Notes: generated by a model from the sequence alone, not told the origin. A stretch of 38,048 nucleotides of DNA from Chitinophagaceae bacterium (GCA_004028765.1 SAIX01000091.1:1-38048), one strand, 5' to 3'. Counted from the stretch's first letter, positions 1-7,834 are shown. Program-made: numbers and translations.

Positions 1-350
1 AATTAATACTGTTTAAGGATAGATACTAAAGCATTAAAAATGCCCTTTTATATCTATTTTACGTTCTTAATAATAACGAGATAGTTATTGTAAATAATTG
101 TTTTTTAAATATTTAGAATAATTTTAAAAAGCCAAATAAATTAGTATCAAAAGATGAGCTTGCTTTTAAAGTAAATCCTAATAAGTTTAGCACTAAAAGC
201 ATGAAGTTACAACAACTACTGTCATTTATTCCACCAGTTTCAGGCTACGCTTCCCCACCCTTTTGCGAAACTTCATTTCTGCATTTTAAAATGCCTTCTA
301 TAAAAGAGAAAATGGAAAATCTCGGGCACAGCTTATTTTGCAATCAAATC
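1..350. other. AT-rich stretch without a supported gene
   Basis: No convincing coding region. The first 200 bases are clearly richer in A and T than the rest of the window. The frame of the following lipoprotein stays open from about 117, but no ATG precedes 201, and residues encoded from 201 to 350 do not look like a signal peptide. It probably holds the promoter of the gene at 351 and possibly the edge of something further left. Confidence 0.5.
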
Positions 351-803
351 ATGGCCGTGAAAAATACCTTGCTGCTCTCCTTTCTTTTACTGGTATCCGC
401 TTCCTGTAAAAAGCCCCAATCATTCGATTACCGGGATGTAAAAAATGTAAAACTGGAATCCATGGGATTTGAGAAATCGGCCCTGTCGATGGACCTGGTG
501 TATTACAACCCCAATGGTTTTGGGGTGGACCTGAAAAAAGTGGATTGCGATGTGTATGTTGATAATACCTATCTCGGCAAATTCAACCTCGATACCTTAA
601 TGCATATCCCGCGTAAAGCCGAGTTCAGCCTGCCCTCCCGTATCATCATCGACATGAAAACGCTCCTGAAAAACAGCCTGAACCTGTTATTCAGCAAAGA
701 AGTACTGATCAATGTGAAAGGGACTACCCGGGTTGGCAAAGCGGGGTTTTATACAACAGTTCCTTTTACATACGAGGCAAGGCATAAGCTGAACCTGTTT
801 TGA
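351..803 (+). CDS. LEA type 2-like lipoprotein
   Basis: A 150-residue probable lipoprotein. An ATG at 201 is in frame but would put 50 non-signal-like residues first. The ATG at 351 gives a hydrophobic signal (LLLSFLLLVSASC) with the lipobox Cys at residue 19, so I prefer it. The mature part has the beta-rich pattern of LEA14/WHy-like domains: a statement that the residue set describes a structure (YYNPNGFGVDLKKVDCDVYV), then alternating strands, common in small Bacteroidota lipoproteins. Function unknown; probably anchored in the periplasm or outer membrane. It faces the convergent GH172 gene. Family call moderate, lipoprotein call good. Confidence 0.75.
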   Translation: MAVKNTLLLSFLLLVSASCKKPQSFDYRDVKNVKLESMGFEKSALSMDLVYYNPNGFGVDLKKVDCDVYVDNTYLGKFNLDTLMHIPRKAEFSLPSRIIIDMKTLLKNSLNLLFSKEVLINVKGTTRVGKAGFYTTVPFTYEARHKLNLF

Positions 804-891
804 ATACCAGGCCTTAAACCGGCGGAAACCTGGTGCCTAATTTACTGTCTGATCTTGATTCGCTAGTGCTGATCCCTATTCGTTACCCGCT

Positions 892-2049
892 TCAGTCCAC
901 TTCCAGTTTTTCTTTGGAAGGTAATCCGGGAGGTGCATTATGTGGCTCGGCCTGGTACCAGAATACGGTACTCGCAATATCGTCCTGCAGGGGAAGATAG
1001 GTTCCATTGTCTCTCCAGCCGAGCGCCTGTATGGTTACCTTCAGGCTTTTTTCGAAACGGATGGGATCGGCGATATGCCAGCGGTATAGCCCAAAACGCT
1101 GCATCACATTATAATGCCCATCGCCACGGATCACCTGGTGCAACCCGGCATACGGCGTACAGAATTCGGTATAATTGGTTTCCGTTACACCGGCTGCATT
1201 TTTTTTGCGGGTATCAAAGTCATACGAGCCACAGAAATAATCTTCTGTACCTGTTCCGCAAATAGTCGGGAACTGTGTATCTCCATCCATAAAAAATTTG
1301 ATCTCCCCTTCACCCCACCATCCATTGTTATGAACGCCCCAGGCGATATAGGTTCCCACATACTGGCCCTTTCCCCGTATGCTGTCTGCCAATACATAAT
1401 CCTGTTTATAGGGAAGCGGGTTCACACGCCTGAACTGTGCATGAAAATATGCAGCATCAGCAGGAACATCTGTGAGAATATAATCCACCTGGTAATAAAG
1501 CACCATGTCTTTGTCATCGATATTTTCCATAGTGATCCTGCATTTTTTCCGGAATGGCATCGGCCAGTAACAGTTAAACGCGCTTCCGGGATTTACGGTC
1601 ACCGCGAGTGAATTCAGTTGTGCGTATTGCCCCCATCCCATTCCAAAAAAATCCCCGACAGGTGCTTCAACAGAAGGGGTGGCTTCATCATCCCAATAAA
1701 AACGGATGATGGAATAACGCCAGTTACCGGTGGGTGTCATCCAGATATGTTGGATAGAGCCGGCGCTGTCGATCTCGGCAAGTGTGAAACTGGAATGTGC
1801 TTTGATCACAACACTCGGGCTGATCTTCCATCCCTGTCCCAGGTTACCCGAAGGTTTTAATCCCGTACCCGTTGTAGCCATCCCGCCTTTGCCTTTTGCG
1901 CCGGTAAAATTTTCGGGACTGATGGAGCGCGACCGGGCATTGGATAATCGGAAGATATTTTGAAGGTTGGATTCTATTCCATTGAAGTTTTGTGCATGGA
2001 GGATAATAGAACAGGAGGAAAGGGTGATGAACAGGAGGTATTTTTTCAT
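892..2049 (-). CDS. Secreted glycoside hydrolase family 172 (DUF2961) protein
   Basis: A 385-residue secreted protein. The start at 2049 (MKKYLLFITLSSCSIILHAQ) gives a signal peptide ending in HAQ; the longer frame to 2091 only adds residues read from a GC-rich repeat. DUF2961 proteins form GH172, whose characterised members act on fructofuranose or arabinofuranose linkages. Seen here are the family-typical segments NGWWGEGEIKFFMDGD and GTGTEDYFCGSYDF, which contain the conserved glutamates (GEGE and GTED). It stands alone, with no SusC/SusD pair nearby, so its substrate cannot be read from context. Family call firm; substrate unknown. Confidence 0.85.
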   Translation of the reverse strand: MKKYLLFITLSSCSIILHAQNFNGIESNLQNIFRLSNARSRSISPENFTGAKGKGGMATTGTGLKPSGNLGQGWKISPSVVIKAHSSFTLAEIDSAGSIQHIWMTPTGNWRYSIIRFYWDDEATPSVEAPVGDFFGMGWGQYAQLNSLAVTVNPGSAFNCYWPMPFRKKCRITMENIDDKDMVLYYQVDYILTDVPADAAYFHAQFRRVNPLPYKQDYVLADSIRGKGQYVGTYIAWGVHNNGWWGEGEIKFFMDGDTQFPTICGTGTEDYFCGSYDFDTRKKNAAGVTETNYTEFCTPYAGLHQVIRGDGHYNVMQRFGLYRWHIADPIRFEKSLKVTIQALGWRDNGTYLPLQDDIASTVFWYQAEPHNAPPGLPSKEKLEVD

Positions 2050-2075
2050 ATGGTAAAGATTATTGTGATGTAACC

Positions 2076-2105
2076 CACCCCGGCCCCTCACTGGCAGGGA
2101 GGGGC
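2076..2105. repeat. GC-rich intergenic hairpin
   Basis: Arms GCCCCTC (2083-2089) and GAGGGGC (2099-2105) frame a 9-nt loop; CCCACCCCGG precedes. It resembles the larger palindromes at 5951-6030 and 6646-6689 and is likely a member of the same dispersed repeat. It lies just upstream of the GH172 start. A T-run follows on the + strand, but no + strand gene ends here. Confidence 0.55.
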
Positions 2106-2215
2106 GTTTTTTTCGGGCTCCGCCTGCGGGTATGGGGATCAGTGGATGTATGTATGCCGGTTATACGATTTGCAGATTACTGAATTCCAGGATGTATTGC
2201 TCACCACATATTTTT

Positions 2216-2256
2216 TTCACCGCTGAGCCGCGAAGAGCACGGAGTTTCGCGGAGGA
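2216..2256. repeat. Dispersed TTCACCGC...GCGGAG repeat, single copy
   Basis: This stretch begins TTCACCGC, contains CGGAGTTTCGC, and matches the right arm of the inverted repeat at 34751-34855 at both ends. A short fragment also sits at 4745-4757. It is a non-coding intergenic repeat. Confidence 0.5.
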
Positions 2257-2261
2257 AAAAA

Positions 2262-2291
2262 CATTCACCATTCACGATTGACCATTCATGC
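2262..2291. repeat. ATTCACC-type short repeat
   Basis: ACATTCACCATTCACGATTG and the following GACCATTCATG repeat the word ATTCAC/ATTCAT. The same words fill the umuD-umuC gap at 4631-4752. No gene is seen between 2050 and 2347; this and the two repeats before it account for much of that gap. Confidence 0.45.
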
Positions 2292-2347
2292 CCTGAACAA
2301 ATTACACATTTCTCCCAATACGGTAACTTTAGGCTAAAACAGGAAAT

Positions 2348-3253
2348 ATGGAATTTGGCCGTGTACCCGAGCAGGAACTGGATACGATTGATTTTCATTT
2401 GCCGGAAGACCCGGTTTTTAATAAAGCGGTATTGCCCGGTAAAAGGGCAGCAAACCCGAAAGTTTATTTTGGATGTGCCAAATGGGGGCGGACGGAATGG
2501 GTGGGGAAAATCTATCCGCCGAAAACAAAAGAAAAGGATTTCCTGCAGCACTATGTACAGCATTATAACAGCATTGAACTGAATGCGACGCATTATAAAA
2601 TTTACGGTGCGACGGGTATCGGGAAATGGGCAGAGAAAGCGGCGGGGCGCGATTTTAGATTCTGCCCGAAAATGTACCAGGGCGTAACGCATCGCGGGAG
2701 TTTGCTGAACAAGGATTTTATCACATCCGAATTTTTAAGGGGTATCGTGGCGTTTGAAGAGCACCTCGGGCCGGTGTTTGTGCAAGTAAGTGATGGTTTC
2801 ACCCCAAAGCGGAAAGAAGAACTTTTTACTTTTCTTCGCTCGTTGCCAACAGATTTGCAGTTTTTCCTCGAAGTGCGCCACCCCGACTGGTTTTTAAAAG
2901 AAGCGGTGCGAACTGAACTCATGGATTTTCTGCGTTCCATCAACATGGGTATTGTAATTACAGACACCAGCGGCCGCCGCGATTGTGCGCATATGTATCT
3001 TACGGTACCTAAAGCTTTCATCCGGTATGTAGGAAACAGTTTACATCCCACTGATTATACACGCACTGACGAATGGATGAAACGCATGCAGTACTGGATC
3101 GATAACGGTTTGCAGGAATTGTATTTTTTCATGCACATGCATGATGAGGCATTTTCGCCGGAGCTTACGGTGTATATGGTGGACAAACTGAATAAGGAAG
3201 CAGGACTGAACCTGATCAAACCACAATTTGTGCAAAAGAATACCTTGTTCTGA
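2348..3253 (+). CDS. DUF72 (YecE-like) protein
   Basis: A 301-residue cytosolic protein of the DUF72/YecE family, a TIM-barrel-like fold with no settled biochemical role. Seen: VYFGCAKWGRTEWVGKIYPP near residues 39-58 (the family's G-x-S/A-x-W...YP start), NSIELNATHYKIY, FRFCPKMYQGVTH, and FFLEVRHPDWF, all in the usual order. Length is slightly above the family norm because of about 35 extra N-terminal residues. The ATG at 2348 is the first in frame. It is convergent with umuC and has no partner gene that would suggest a role. Confidence 0.88.
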   Translation: MEFGRVPEQELDTIDFHLPEDPVFNKAVLPGKRAANPKVYFGCAKWGRTEWVGKIYPPKTKEKDFLQHYVQHYNSIELNATHYKIYGATGIGKWAEKAAGRDFRFCPKMYQGVTHRGSLLNKDFITSEFLRGIVAFEEHLGPVFVQVSDGFTPKRKEELFTFLRSLPTDLQFFLEVRHPDWFLKEAVRTELMDFLRSINMGIVITDTSGRRDCAHMYLTVPKAFIRYVGNSLHPTDYTRTDEWMKRMQYWIDNGLQELYFFMHMHDEAFSPELTVYMVDKLNKEAGLNLIKPQFVQKNTLF

Positions 3254-3277
3254 TCGGGAAAGATTTGAAAATAAAGA

Positions 3278-4558
3278 TCATTTTATTTGATAGAGTTCTT
3301 CCCAGCGGGTGGTATACCGCGGGCTGCGCAGTTCCTGGCGCATTTTCCAGTCGCGCGAGGTACCTGATGCAGCGAACTTGAGTACATCATCGCGCATCGC
3401 AAAATTTACATTGTCCATCATGCTCATGAGCATCCGGTTTTTGTTTTCAGACGGTGTTTTAAAAAGGTTCCCCTGAATGGAACTGTCGGGTACGATACCG
3501 CTTAACATCACACCGGCTTTTTTGTACACCCTTCCTTTTTCGTACAGGTGTTCTGCGAGTTTTACGGCAGGTTTGATGAGTTCATTTGTGCAGGATGTGG
3601 CGAGTGGCAGTATCACATGGTCGCTGATGGTTGGGCCGTGGCGGAAATGTGTTGTATGCATCTGTTCTTTCGGAACCACGAATACGCTGATGGTATTGGC
3701 TGCACCATGTTGCCTTCTTAGTTTTTCCGCTGCGCGGGATGTATACGTGGCCACGGCTTCTTTAATATCGTTGAGTTCACTTACCGGGCTTCCGAACATA
3801 CGTGTGGTAGCGATCATTTTTTTGTTGATGAGTTCATCCATCATCTGGATGCTTTCGATGCCTTTGAGTTCACGCAGCAGTCTTGCACCCACTACGCCGC
3901 CGAGGTTTTTATATGCCCATTCCATACTCCGTGTGCTGAGGTCGTAGGCAGTATGGATATTCAGGTTATGCAGTTTCACAGAATAAGCATATCCTACGCC
4001 CCAGATATCCTCCACAGGTGTTTTTTGCAGGGCCTGTCCGGTTTTACGCGGGGTATCAAGCACGAGCACACAATCGGTAACGGCTTTGTTTTTTTTGGCG
4101 AGGCGGTTGGCCACTTTGCTCAGCACTTTGGTAGGCGCCACACCGATGGATACCTGGATGCCTGTCCATTGCTCCACTGTATTGCGGAGATGGTGGGCAA
4201 ATTCAGTAAGTTGTTCCGGGGGTATGTGTGAAAGTTCCACAAAGCATTCATCTACGGAATACACTTCCACGCAGCCGGGTGGCAGCAGCATGCGAAGCGT
4301 TTCCATAACACGCCAGCTGAGGTCGCCGTATAAATTATAGTTGGATGAAAAAGTAGCCACGCCATGTTTTTCGATCAGTGGTTTGGCTTTGAAATAAGGG
4401 CCGGCCATTTCAACACCGAGTGCTTTGGCTTCATCGCTGCGCGAGATGATACAGCCGTCGTTATTACTCAGTACCACAACGGGTTTGTTCCGGAGATGCG
4501 GCCGGAACAACCGCTCGCAGGAGCAATAGAAACTGTTGCAATCAACAATAGCGCGCAT
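3278..4558 (-). CDS. umuC: Y-family DNA polymerase, UmuC type
   Basis: A 426-residue translesion polymerase subunit, equivalent to the catalytic part of Pol V. Catalytic acidic residues are intact: Asp6 in AIVDCNSFYCSCE and Asp103/Glu104 in YSVDECFVELS. The fingers motif SNNDGCIISRSDEAKALG and the helix-hairpin-helix region (VEDIWGVGYAYSVKL) are also present, as is a UmuC-type C-terminal region. It should therefore be catalytically competent. The umuD-like gene lies upstream on the same strand but is separated by 295 bp of repeats rather than overlapping as in classical umuDC operons, so co-transcription is possible but not shown. Regulation is probably damage-linked, by analogy only. Confidence 0.93.
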   Translation of the reverse strand: MRAIVDCNSFYCSCERLFRPHLRNKPVVVLSNNDGCIISRSDEAKALGVEMAGPYFKAKPLIEKHGVATFSSNYNLYGDLSWRVMETLRMLLPPGCVEVYSVDECFVELSHIPPEQLTEFAHHLRNTVEQWTGIQVSIGVAPTKVLSKVANRLAKKNKAVTDCVLVLDTPRKTGQALQKTPVEDIWGVGYAYSVKLHNLNIHTAYDLSTRSMEWAYKNLGGVVGARLLRELKGIESIQMMDELINKKMIATTRMFGSPVSELNDIKEAVATYTSRAAEKLRRQHGAANTISVFVVPKEQMHTTHFRHGPTISDHVILPLATSCTNELIKPAVKLAEHLYEKGRVYKKAGVMLSGIVPDSSIQGNLFKTPSENKNRMLMSMMDNVNFAMRDDVLKFAASGTSRDWKMRQELRSPRYTTRWEELYQIK

Positions 4559-4630
4559 GGTTCATGCTGTTTAAGAGGATCATGAGAGATATCAAATGAT
4601 TTAGAGGCGTTTTTTATGTTACGATTTGTT

Positions 4631-4752
4631 ATTCACGGATCAGCGGATTGCGGATTTACTATTCACCATTGCCTATTCACCATTCACGGATTCACGGATT
4701 GGCGGATTAGCGGATCGTTTACTCACCACTGCCCACTCACCTATTCACCGCA
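4631..4752. repeat. Degenerate short repeats in the umuD-umuC gap
   Basis: The gap 4559-4853 holds no gene. Its centre is built from the words ATTCACC, ATTCACGGATT and GCGGATT. Two 22-nt direct copies, 4660-4681 and 4720-4741, differ only by T-to-C changes at five places. A fragment TTCACCGCAGAGGG ends the block. No function is evident. Confidence 0.7.
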
Positions 4753-4853
4753 GAGGGTTTTAATCGATGATATTTAGTTGTTGCAATAAGCACAAAAGCT
4801 GCAGTGTGCGACGCAAGTAAAGCTGAAATATGTACAGGTGCCGGGTACCTATT

Positions 4854-5285
4854 TCAGATACTGTGGATGGAATACACCACGCAGCCCCATGCCGTATAAT
4901 TGCTGAATTCATCGATCTGCAGGTTGCCGTATTTTTTGTTTTCGGCGATAAGGGTAACGCCGCGGATATGCGTTTGCAGCCGGCGCACCAGTAACTCACC
5001 GTTTACCACGGCCACGATAATTTTTCCATTTACAGGTTTGATGCTGCGGTCCACGATCAGCACATCGCCGCTGAAGATGCCGGCATCGATCATGGCATCG
5101 CTGTTCATCCGGAAAAAGAAAGTGGCGGGTTTGTTGCGGATCAGTTGTTCATTCAGGTCGATACCGCGTTCCATATAATCATCGGCTGCTGCGCCGAAGC
5201 CGGTGGCATTGGCGGTTTGTATATCCCACTGGCTGAATTTTTTGGAGCCCTTATAGGCGGCGCCATACCATTGTTCCCCATCCAT
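4854..5285 (-). CDS. umuD: UmuD-like S24 protein lacking the Ser-Lys dyad
   Basis: A 143-residue homologue of UmuD, the Pol V accessory subunit that normally cleaves itself with a Ser-Lys dyad. Conservation is clear: GFGAAADDYMERGIDLNEQL matches the segment after the E. coli cleavage site, then FFFRMNSDAMIDAGIFSGD and GELLVRRLQ. However, the serine of GDSM is Ala64 (codon at 5094-5096) and the lysine of VKKL is Arg101 (codon at 4983-4985). The cleavage position reads Thr28-Gly29 rather than Cys-Gly or Ala-Gly. Self-cleavage is therefore not expected. I chose the ATG at 5285; an ATG at 5342 would add 19 residues translated through the palindrome at 5304-5320, which looks like an operator. Gene symbol by homology only. 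Confidence 0.85.
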   Translation of the reverse strand: MDGEQWYGAAYKGSKKFSQWDIQTANATGFGAAADDYMERGIDLNEQLIRNKPATFFFRMNSDAMIDAGIFSGDVLIVDRSIKPVNGKIIVAVVNGELLVRRLQTHIRGVTLIAENKKYGNLQIDEFSNYTAWGCVVYSIHSI

Positions 5286-5303
5286 ATCAATTAAATTTTG
5301 AAA

Positions 5304-5333
5304 TACTAAATTATTTAGTAAATTTATACTAAA
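5304..5333. promoter_or_regulatory. Palindromic operator-like site between umuD-like and LigT-like genes
   Basis: TACTAAATTATTTAGTA at 5304-5320 is a perfect 17-bp palindrome (8-bp arms around one T). A further half-site TACTAAA lies at 5327-5333. The site sits 18 bp before the umuD-like ATG and 39 bp before the divergent ATG at 5360, a position suited to a shared repressor such as a LexA- or S24-type regulator. The regulator is inferred, not seen. Confidence 0.6.
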
Positions 5334-5359
5334 ATCATTCACACCAAAATATTTTGTTT

Positions 5360-5950
5360 ATGGAAACAGGGCTGGCAAGTAACCGGGTATTTCACACACC
5401 AGTGCAGCAGTTATATGAATACCTGCTGGTGGCGCATCCGGATGATACGGTATATGCCAAAGTGATGGAAGAGAAAAAACGTTTTTCACAGCGCTACCAT
5501 GCAGCGATAGCCGAGAAAACCAAACCGCATATTACCGTGGCCAATTTTCTTGCGAAAGAAGAGATGGAAGCCACACTGATGCGTTGGATGCACCGGATCA
5601 TCCAGCAGCAGAAAAGTTTCCCGGTAACGCTGAACCGCTTCAGTGGATTTAAGCCACATACGATTTACCTGCGTGTGCAGGACCATCTTCCTTTTCAGCA
5701 AATGGCGAAAGAACTGCAGGTGGTTGACCAGTATGTTCGTGGCAATGGCTGCCCGGAGATGCGGCTGATCACCCGCCCGCATGTAACGATTGCTCGGCGT
5801 TTATCTGCCGAAGTGTATTACCGTGCCGAGCAGGAATATGTGCAGAAAGATTTCGAAGCATCTTTTTGTGTGAATGAGCTGGTGTTGTTGAGAAGGGCGC
5901 ACCAGTTTGATGCTTGTAAGCAGGTAATGGTATTTCGTTTACAACCCTGA
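5360..5950 (+). CDS. 2'-5' RNA ligase-like (2H phosphoesterase) protein
   Basis: A 196-residue member of the 2H phosphoesterase / LigT-like superfamily. Both signature HxT motifs are intact: KPHITVANF (His57, Thr59) and RPHVTIARRL (His141, Thr143), about 84 residues apart as expected. Such enzymes hydrolyse or form 2'-5' or cyclic phosphate linkages in RNA or nucleotides; the actual substrate is unknown. The ATG at 5360 is used; TTG at 5354 is the only in-frame alternative nearby. It diverges from the umuD-like gene across the palindromic site and is followed by a second, degenerate paralogue. Confidence 0.85.
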   Translation: METGLASNRVFHTPVQQLYEYLLVAHPDDTVYAKVMEEKKRFSQRYHAAIAEKTKPHITVANFLAKEEMEATLMRWMHRIIQQQKSFPVTLNRFSGFKPHTIYLRVQDHLPFQQMAKELQVVDQYVRGNGCPEMRLITRPHVTIARRLSAEVYYRAEQEYVQKDFEASFCVNELVLLRRAHQFDACKQVMVFRLQP

Positions 5951-6030
5951 CTCACCCCCTGGCCCCCTCTCTACTTTGTAGAGAGGGGGAAGAACTCCCC
6001 TCCCTTGCAGGGAGGGGTTGGGGGTGGGTA
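5951..6030. repeat. GC-rich double-hairpin repeat
   Basis: Two hairpins in tandem between the LigT-like genes. The first has 12-bp arms 5963-5974 (CCCCCTCTCTAC) and 5978-5989 with a TTT loop. The second has 9-bp arms 5997-6005 (CCCCTCCCT) and 6009-6017. The outer flanks (CTCACCCCC and GGGGGTGGG) are also nearly complementary, so the whole unit can fold on itself. It runs up to 12 bp before the next start codon. Confidence 0.8.
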
Positions 6031-6041
6031 AAAATCATGTT

Positions 6042-6644
6042 ATGAATCCTGTACATATCCCATCGTATGCAACATCAGAATACCGGCTGGTATTGGAACC
6101 ACCACCTGTATTGCGTGAAGCCTTGTTTGCTGTGAAAAAAAAGTTTGCGGAAAATTATGATTGCCCTTCTGCTGCCCGGGGCAGGACCGATATCTGCCTG
6201 TTGCGTTTTACACAATTTGAAATGACGGAGCAGCGGATCATCCGGCGACTGCAGAACCTGGTTGCGGAGCGGCAGGCTTTTTTTGTGGAGATGAATGGTT
6301 TTGGCAGCTTCCCCTCGCATACGATTTTCTTTTCTGTTACTACCCAAACACAGTTAACCGAACTGGTAAAATCTTTCCGGCCGCTGCAGGCTTTACTGAA
6401 AATGGATAAAGACCATAAACCCCATTTTATCAACCAACCTTATATCAACCTCGCTACCAAATTGCTGCCATGGCAATATGAACAGGGGTGGCTGGAGATG
6501 AGCCATACCCATTTTACCGGGAAGTTTATGGCGGAGCAGCTGCTATTGCTCCGCAAGCGGGAGCAGGAACAAAGGTTTGAAGTGGTGAGGAGGTTTGTGA
6601 TGAAGAATGAGAAAAAGGAAGTGATACAAACGAATCTTTTCTGA
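6042..6644 (+). CDS. Degenerate 2'-5' RNA ligase-like paralogue
   Basis: A 200-residue protein that follows the same plan as the LigT-like gene before it: an N-terminal strand, a first motif near residue 50, GFGSFPSHTIFF in place of GFKPHTIYL, then a second motif near residue 134 and a closing LLLLRKREQ. Both catalytic motifs are altered: RTDICLLRF (Asp50, Cys52 where His and Thr belong) and QPYINLATKL (Tyr134, Asn136). It is full length with no frameshift, so it is probably a non-catalytic, perhaps RNA-binding, paralogue rather than a decayed gene. The ATG at 6042 is preferred; the frame from 6018 would start inside the GC-rich repeat. Confidence 0.75.
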   Translation: MNPVHIPSYATSEYRLVLEPPPVLREALFAVKKKFAENYDCPSAARGRTDICLLRFTQFEMTEQRIIRRLQNLVAERQAFFVEMNGFGSFPSHTIFFSVTTQTQLTELVKSFRPLQALLKMDKDHKPHFINQPYINLATKLLPWQYEQGWLEMSHTHFTGKFMAEQLLLLRKREQEQRFEVVRRFVMKNEKKEVIQTNLF

Positions 6645-6645
6645 C

Positions 6646-6689
6646 TCACCCCCGGCCCCTCTCTACGTGTAGAGAGGGGCCGGGGGTGA
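6646..6689. repeat. Perfect 21-bp-arm GC-rich palindrome
   Basis: Arms 6646-6666 and 6669-6689 are perfect reverse complements with only GT between them. The arm begins TCACCCCCGG and ends CTCTCTAC, the same words as the hairpin at 5963-5989. It lies 1 bp after the stop of the second LigT-like gene and 13 bp before the radical SAM start. It could end transcription or form an RNA stem, but has no T-run. Confidence 0.85.
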
Positions 6690-6702
6690 ATAAACAGTAA
6701 GT

Positions 6703-7764
6703 ATGAACAACGAAGATCAATACCTAAAAGGACGCGGTGCACAATTCAACCCGCGTAACCGTTTCCTGAAAAACGAGAAAGTAAGAGAACAAATAGAAAG
6801 CATTGATGACTGGACCGAACCCAATGCCGCTACTGTTTACCTCGAAGACCATGCAAAGAGTATCGTGAACAAAGTGGACAGCCCCGATGTGGGCATGTGG
6901 TACAGCATGAACCCTTACCAGGGTTGCGAGCATGGCTGCATCTATTGCTATGCCCGCAATGCGCATGAATACTGGGGTTACAGCGCCGGGCTTGATTTTG
7001 AAAGAAAGATCATCGTGAAAAAGAATGCACCAGACCTGCTACGTAAATTCCTGATGAACAAAAACTGGGAATGTGTACCCATCAGTTTAAGCGGAAACAC
7101 CGATTGTTATCAACCTGCTGAAAAAAAATTTGAACTCACCAAACGGATGCTGGAAGTGTGTAACGAATTCAATCAGCCGGTAGGGATGATCACAAAAAAT
7201 GCAGGCATCTTACGGGATAAATCATTGCTGCAACAGATGGCAGAAAAAAAACTGGTAAGTGTATTGGTGAGTATCACTTCTTTTAATGAAGAACTCCGCA
7301 GGGCTATGGAGCCAAGGACTACAACGGCCAAACAACGGCTTCGTGTGATCGAAGAATTGAGCGAAGCGGGTGTGAGAACAGGCGTAATGCTGGGGCCGAT
7401 GATACCAGGGCTGAATGAACATGAAATGCAGCGCATTATGCAGGCGGCAAGTGAAGCGGGTGCAGTATTCAGCGCTTATACGTTTATCCGCCTGAATGGT
7501 GCGATCAAACTGATCTTTCACGACTGGCTCTATAAAAATTTTCCCGACAGGGCCGATAAAGTCTGGCACCTCATTGAAAATGGCCATGGCGGAAAAGTAA
7601 ACGACAGCCGTTATGGCGTTCGCATGCGCGGCGAAGGCCCCATATCGGAACTGGTAAGGCAACAGTTCAAAAAATATAATAAACTGTATAAACTGAATGC
7701 CGAAAGATGGGAGCTGGATTGCAGTAAATTCAGGAGGCCCGGAGAACAGGGAAAGCTGTTTTGA
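6703..7764 (+). CDS. PA0069-family radical SAM protein
   Basis: A 353-residue radical SAM protein. The [4Fe-4S] cysteines are Cys75, Cys79 and Cys82 in YQGCEHGCIYCYARNAHEYW, the form typical of the PA0069/SplB-like group. Downstream signs are ISLSGNTDCYQPAE, SITSFNEELRRAMEPRT and GVMLGPMIPGLNEHE, and a C-terminal region with RRPGEQGKLF. Radical SAM enzymes cleave S-adenosylmethionine to make a radical; the substrate of this family is not established, though relationship to spore photoproduct lyase has been noted. It follows umuDC-like and LigT-like genes, so a nucleic-acid link is conceivable but unproven. Confidence 0.9.
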   Translation: MNNEDQYLKGRGAQFNPRNRFLKNEKVREQIESIDDWTEPNAATVYLEDHAKSIVNKVDSPDVGMWYSMNPYQGCEHGCIYCYARNAHEYWGYSAGLDFERKIIVKKNAPDLLRKFLMNKNWECVPISLSGNTDCYQPAEKKFELTKRMLEVCNEFNQPVGMITKNAGILRDKSLLQQMAEKKLVSVLVSITSFNEELRRAMEPRTTTAKQRLRVIEELSEAGVRTGVMLGPMIPGLNEHEMQRIMQAASEAGAVFSAYTFIRLNGAIKLIFHDWLYKNFPDRADKVWHLIENGHGGKVNDSRYGVRMRGEGPISELVRQQFKKYNKLYKLNAERWELDCSKFRRPGEQGKLF

Positions 7765-7834
7765 ATACCGGATTCGAATGCCCGAGTTGCATCCCTATCT
7801 TTCTTAGGTATATCCGCCAGCCAATATCAACCAA

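Noticed and set aside
933..1963. Open frames on the + strand opposite the GH172 gene
   Set aside because: Cys/His/Arg-rich shadow translations with no domain signs, against a clear gene on the other strand.
2092..2347. Small gene between GH172 and DUF72
   Set aside because: Only repeats are seen; the antisense frame 2201-2692 mostly shadows the DUF72 gene.
4631..4752. Possible CRISPR array
   Set aside because: Repeats are short, of uneven length and spacing, with no unique spacers of constant size.
6667..6689. Palindrome at 6646-6689 as an intrinsic terminator
   Set aside because: No T-run follows on either strand; kept only as a repeat.
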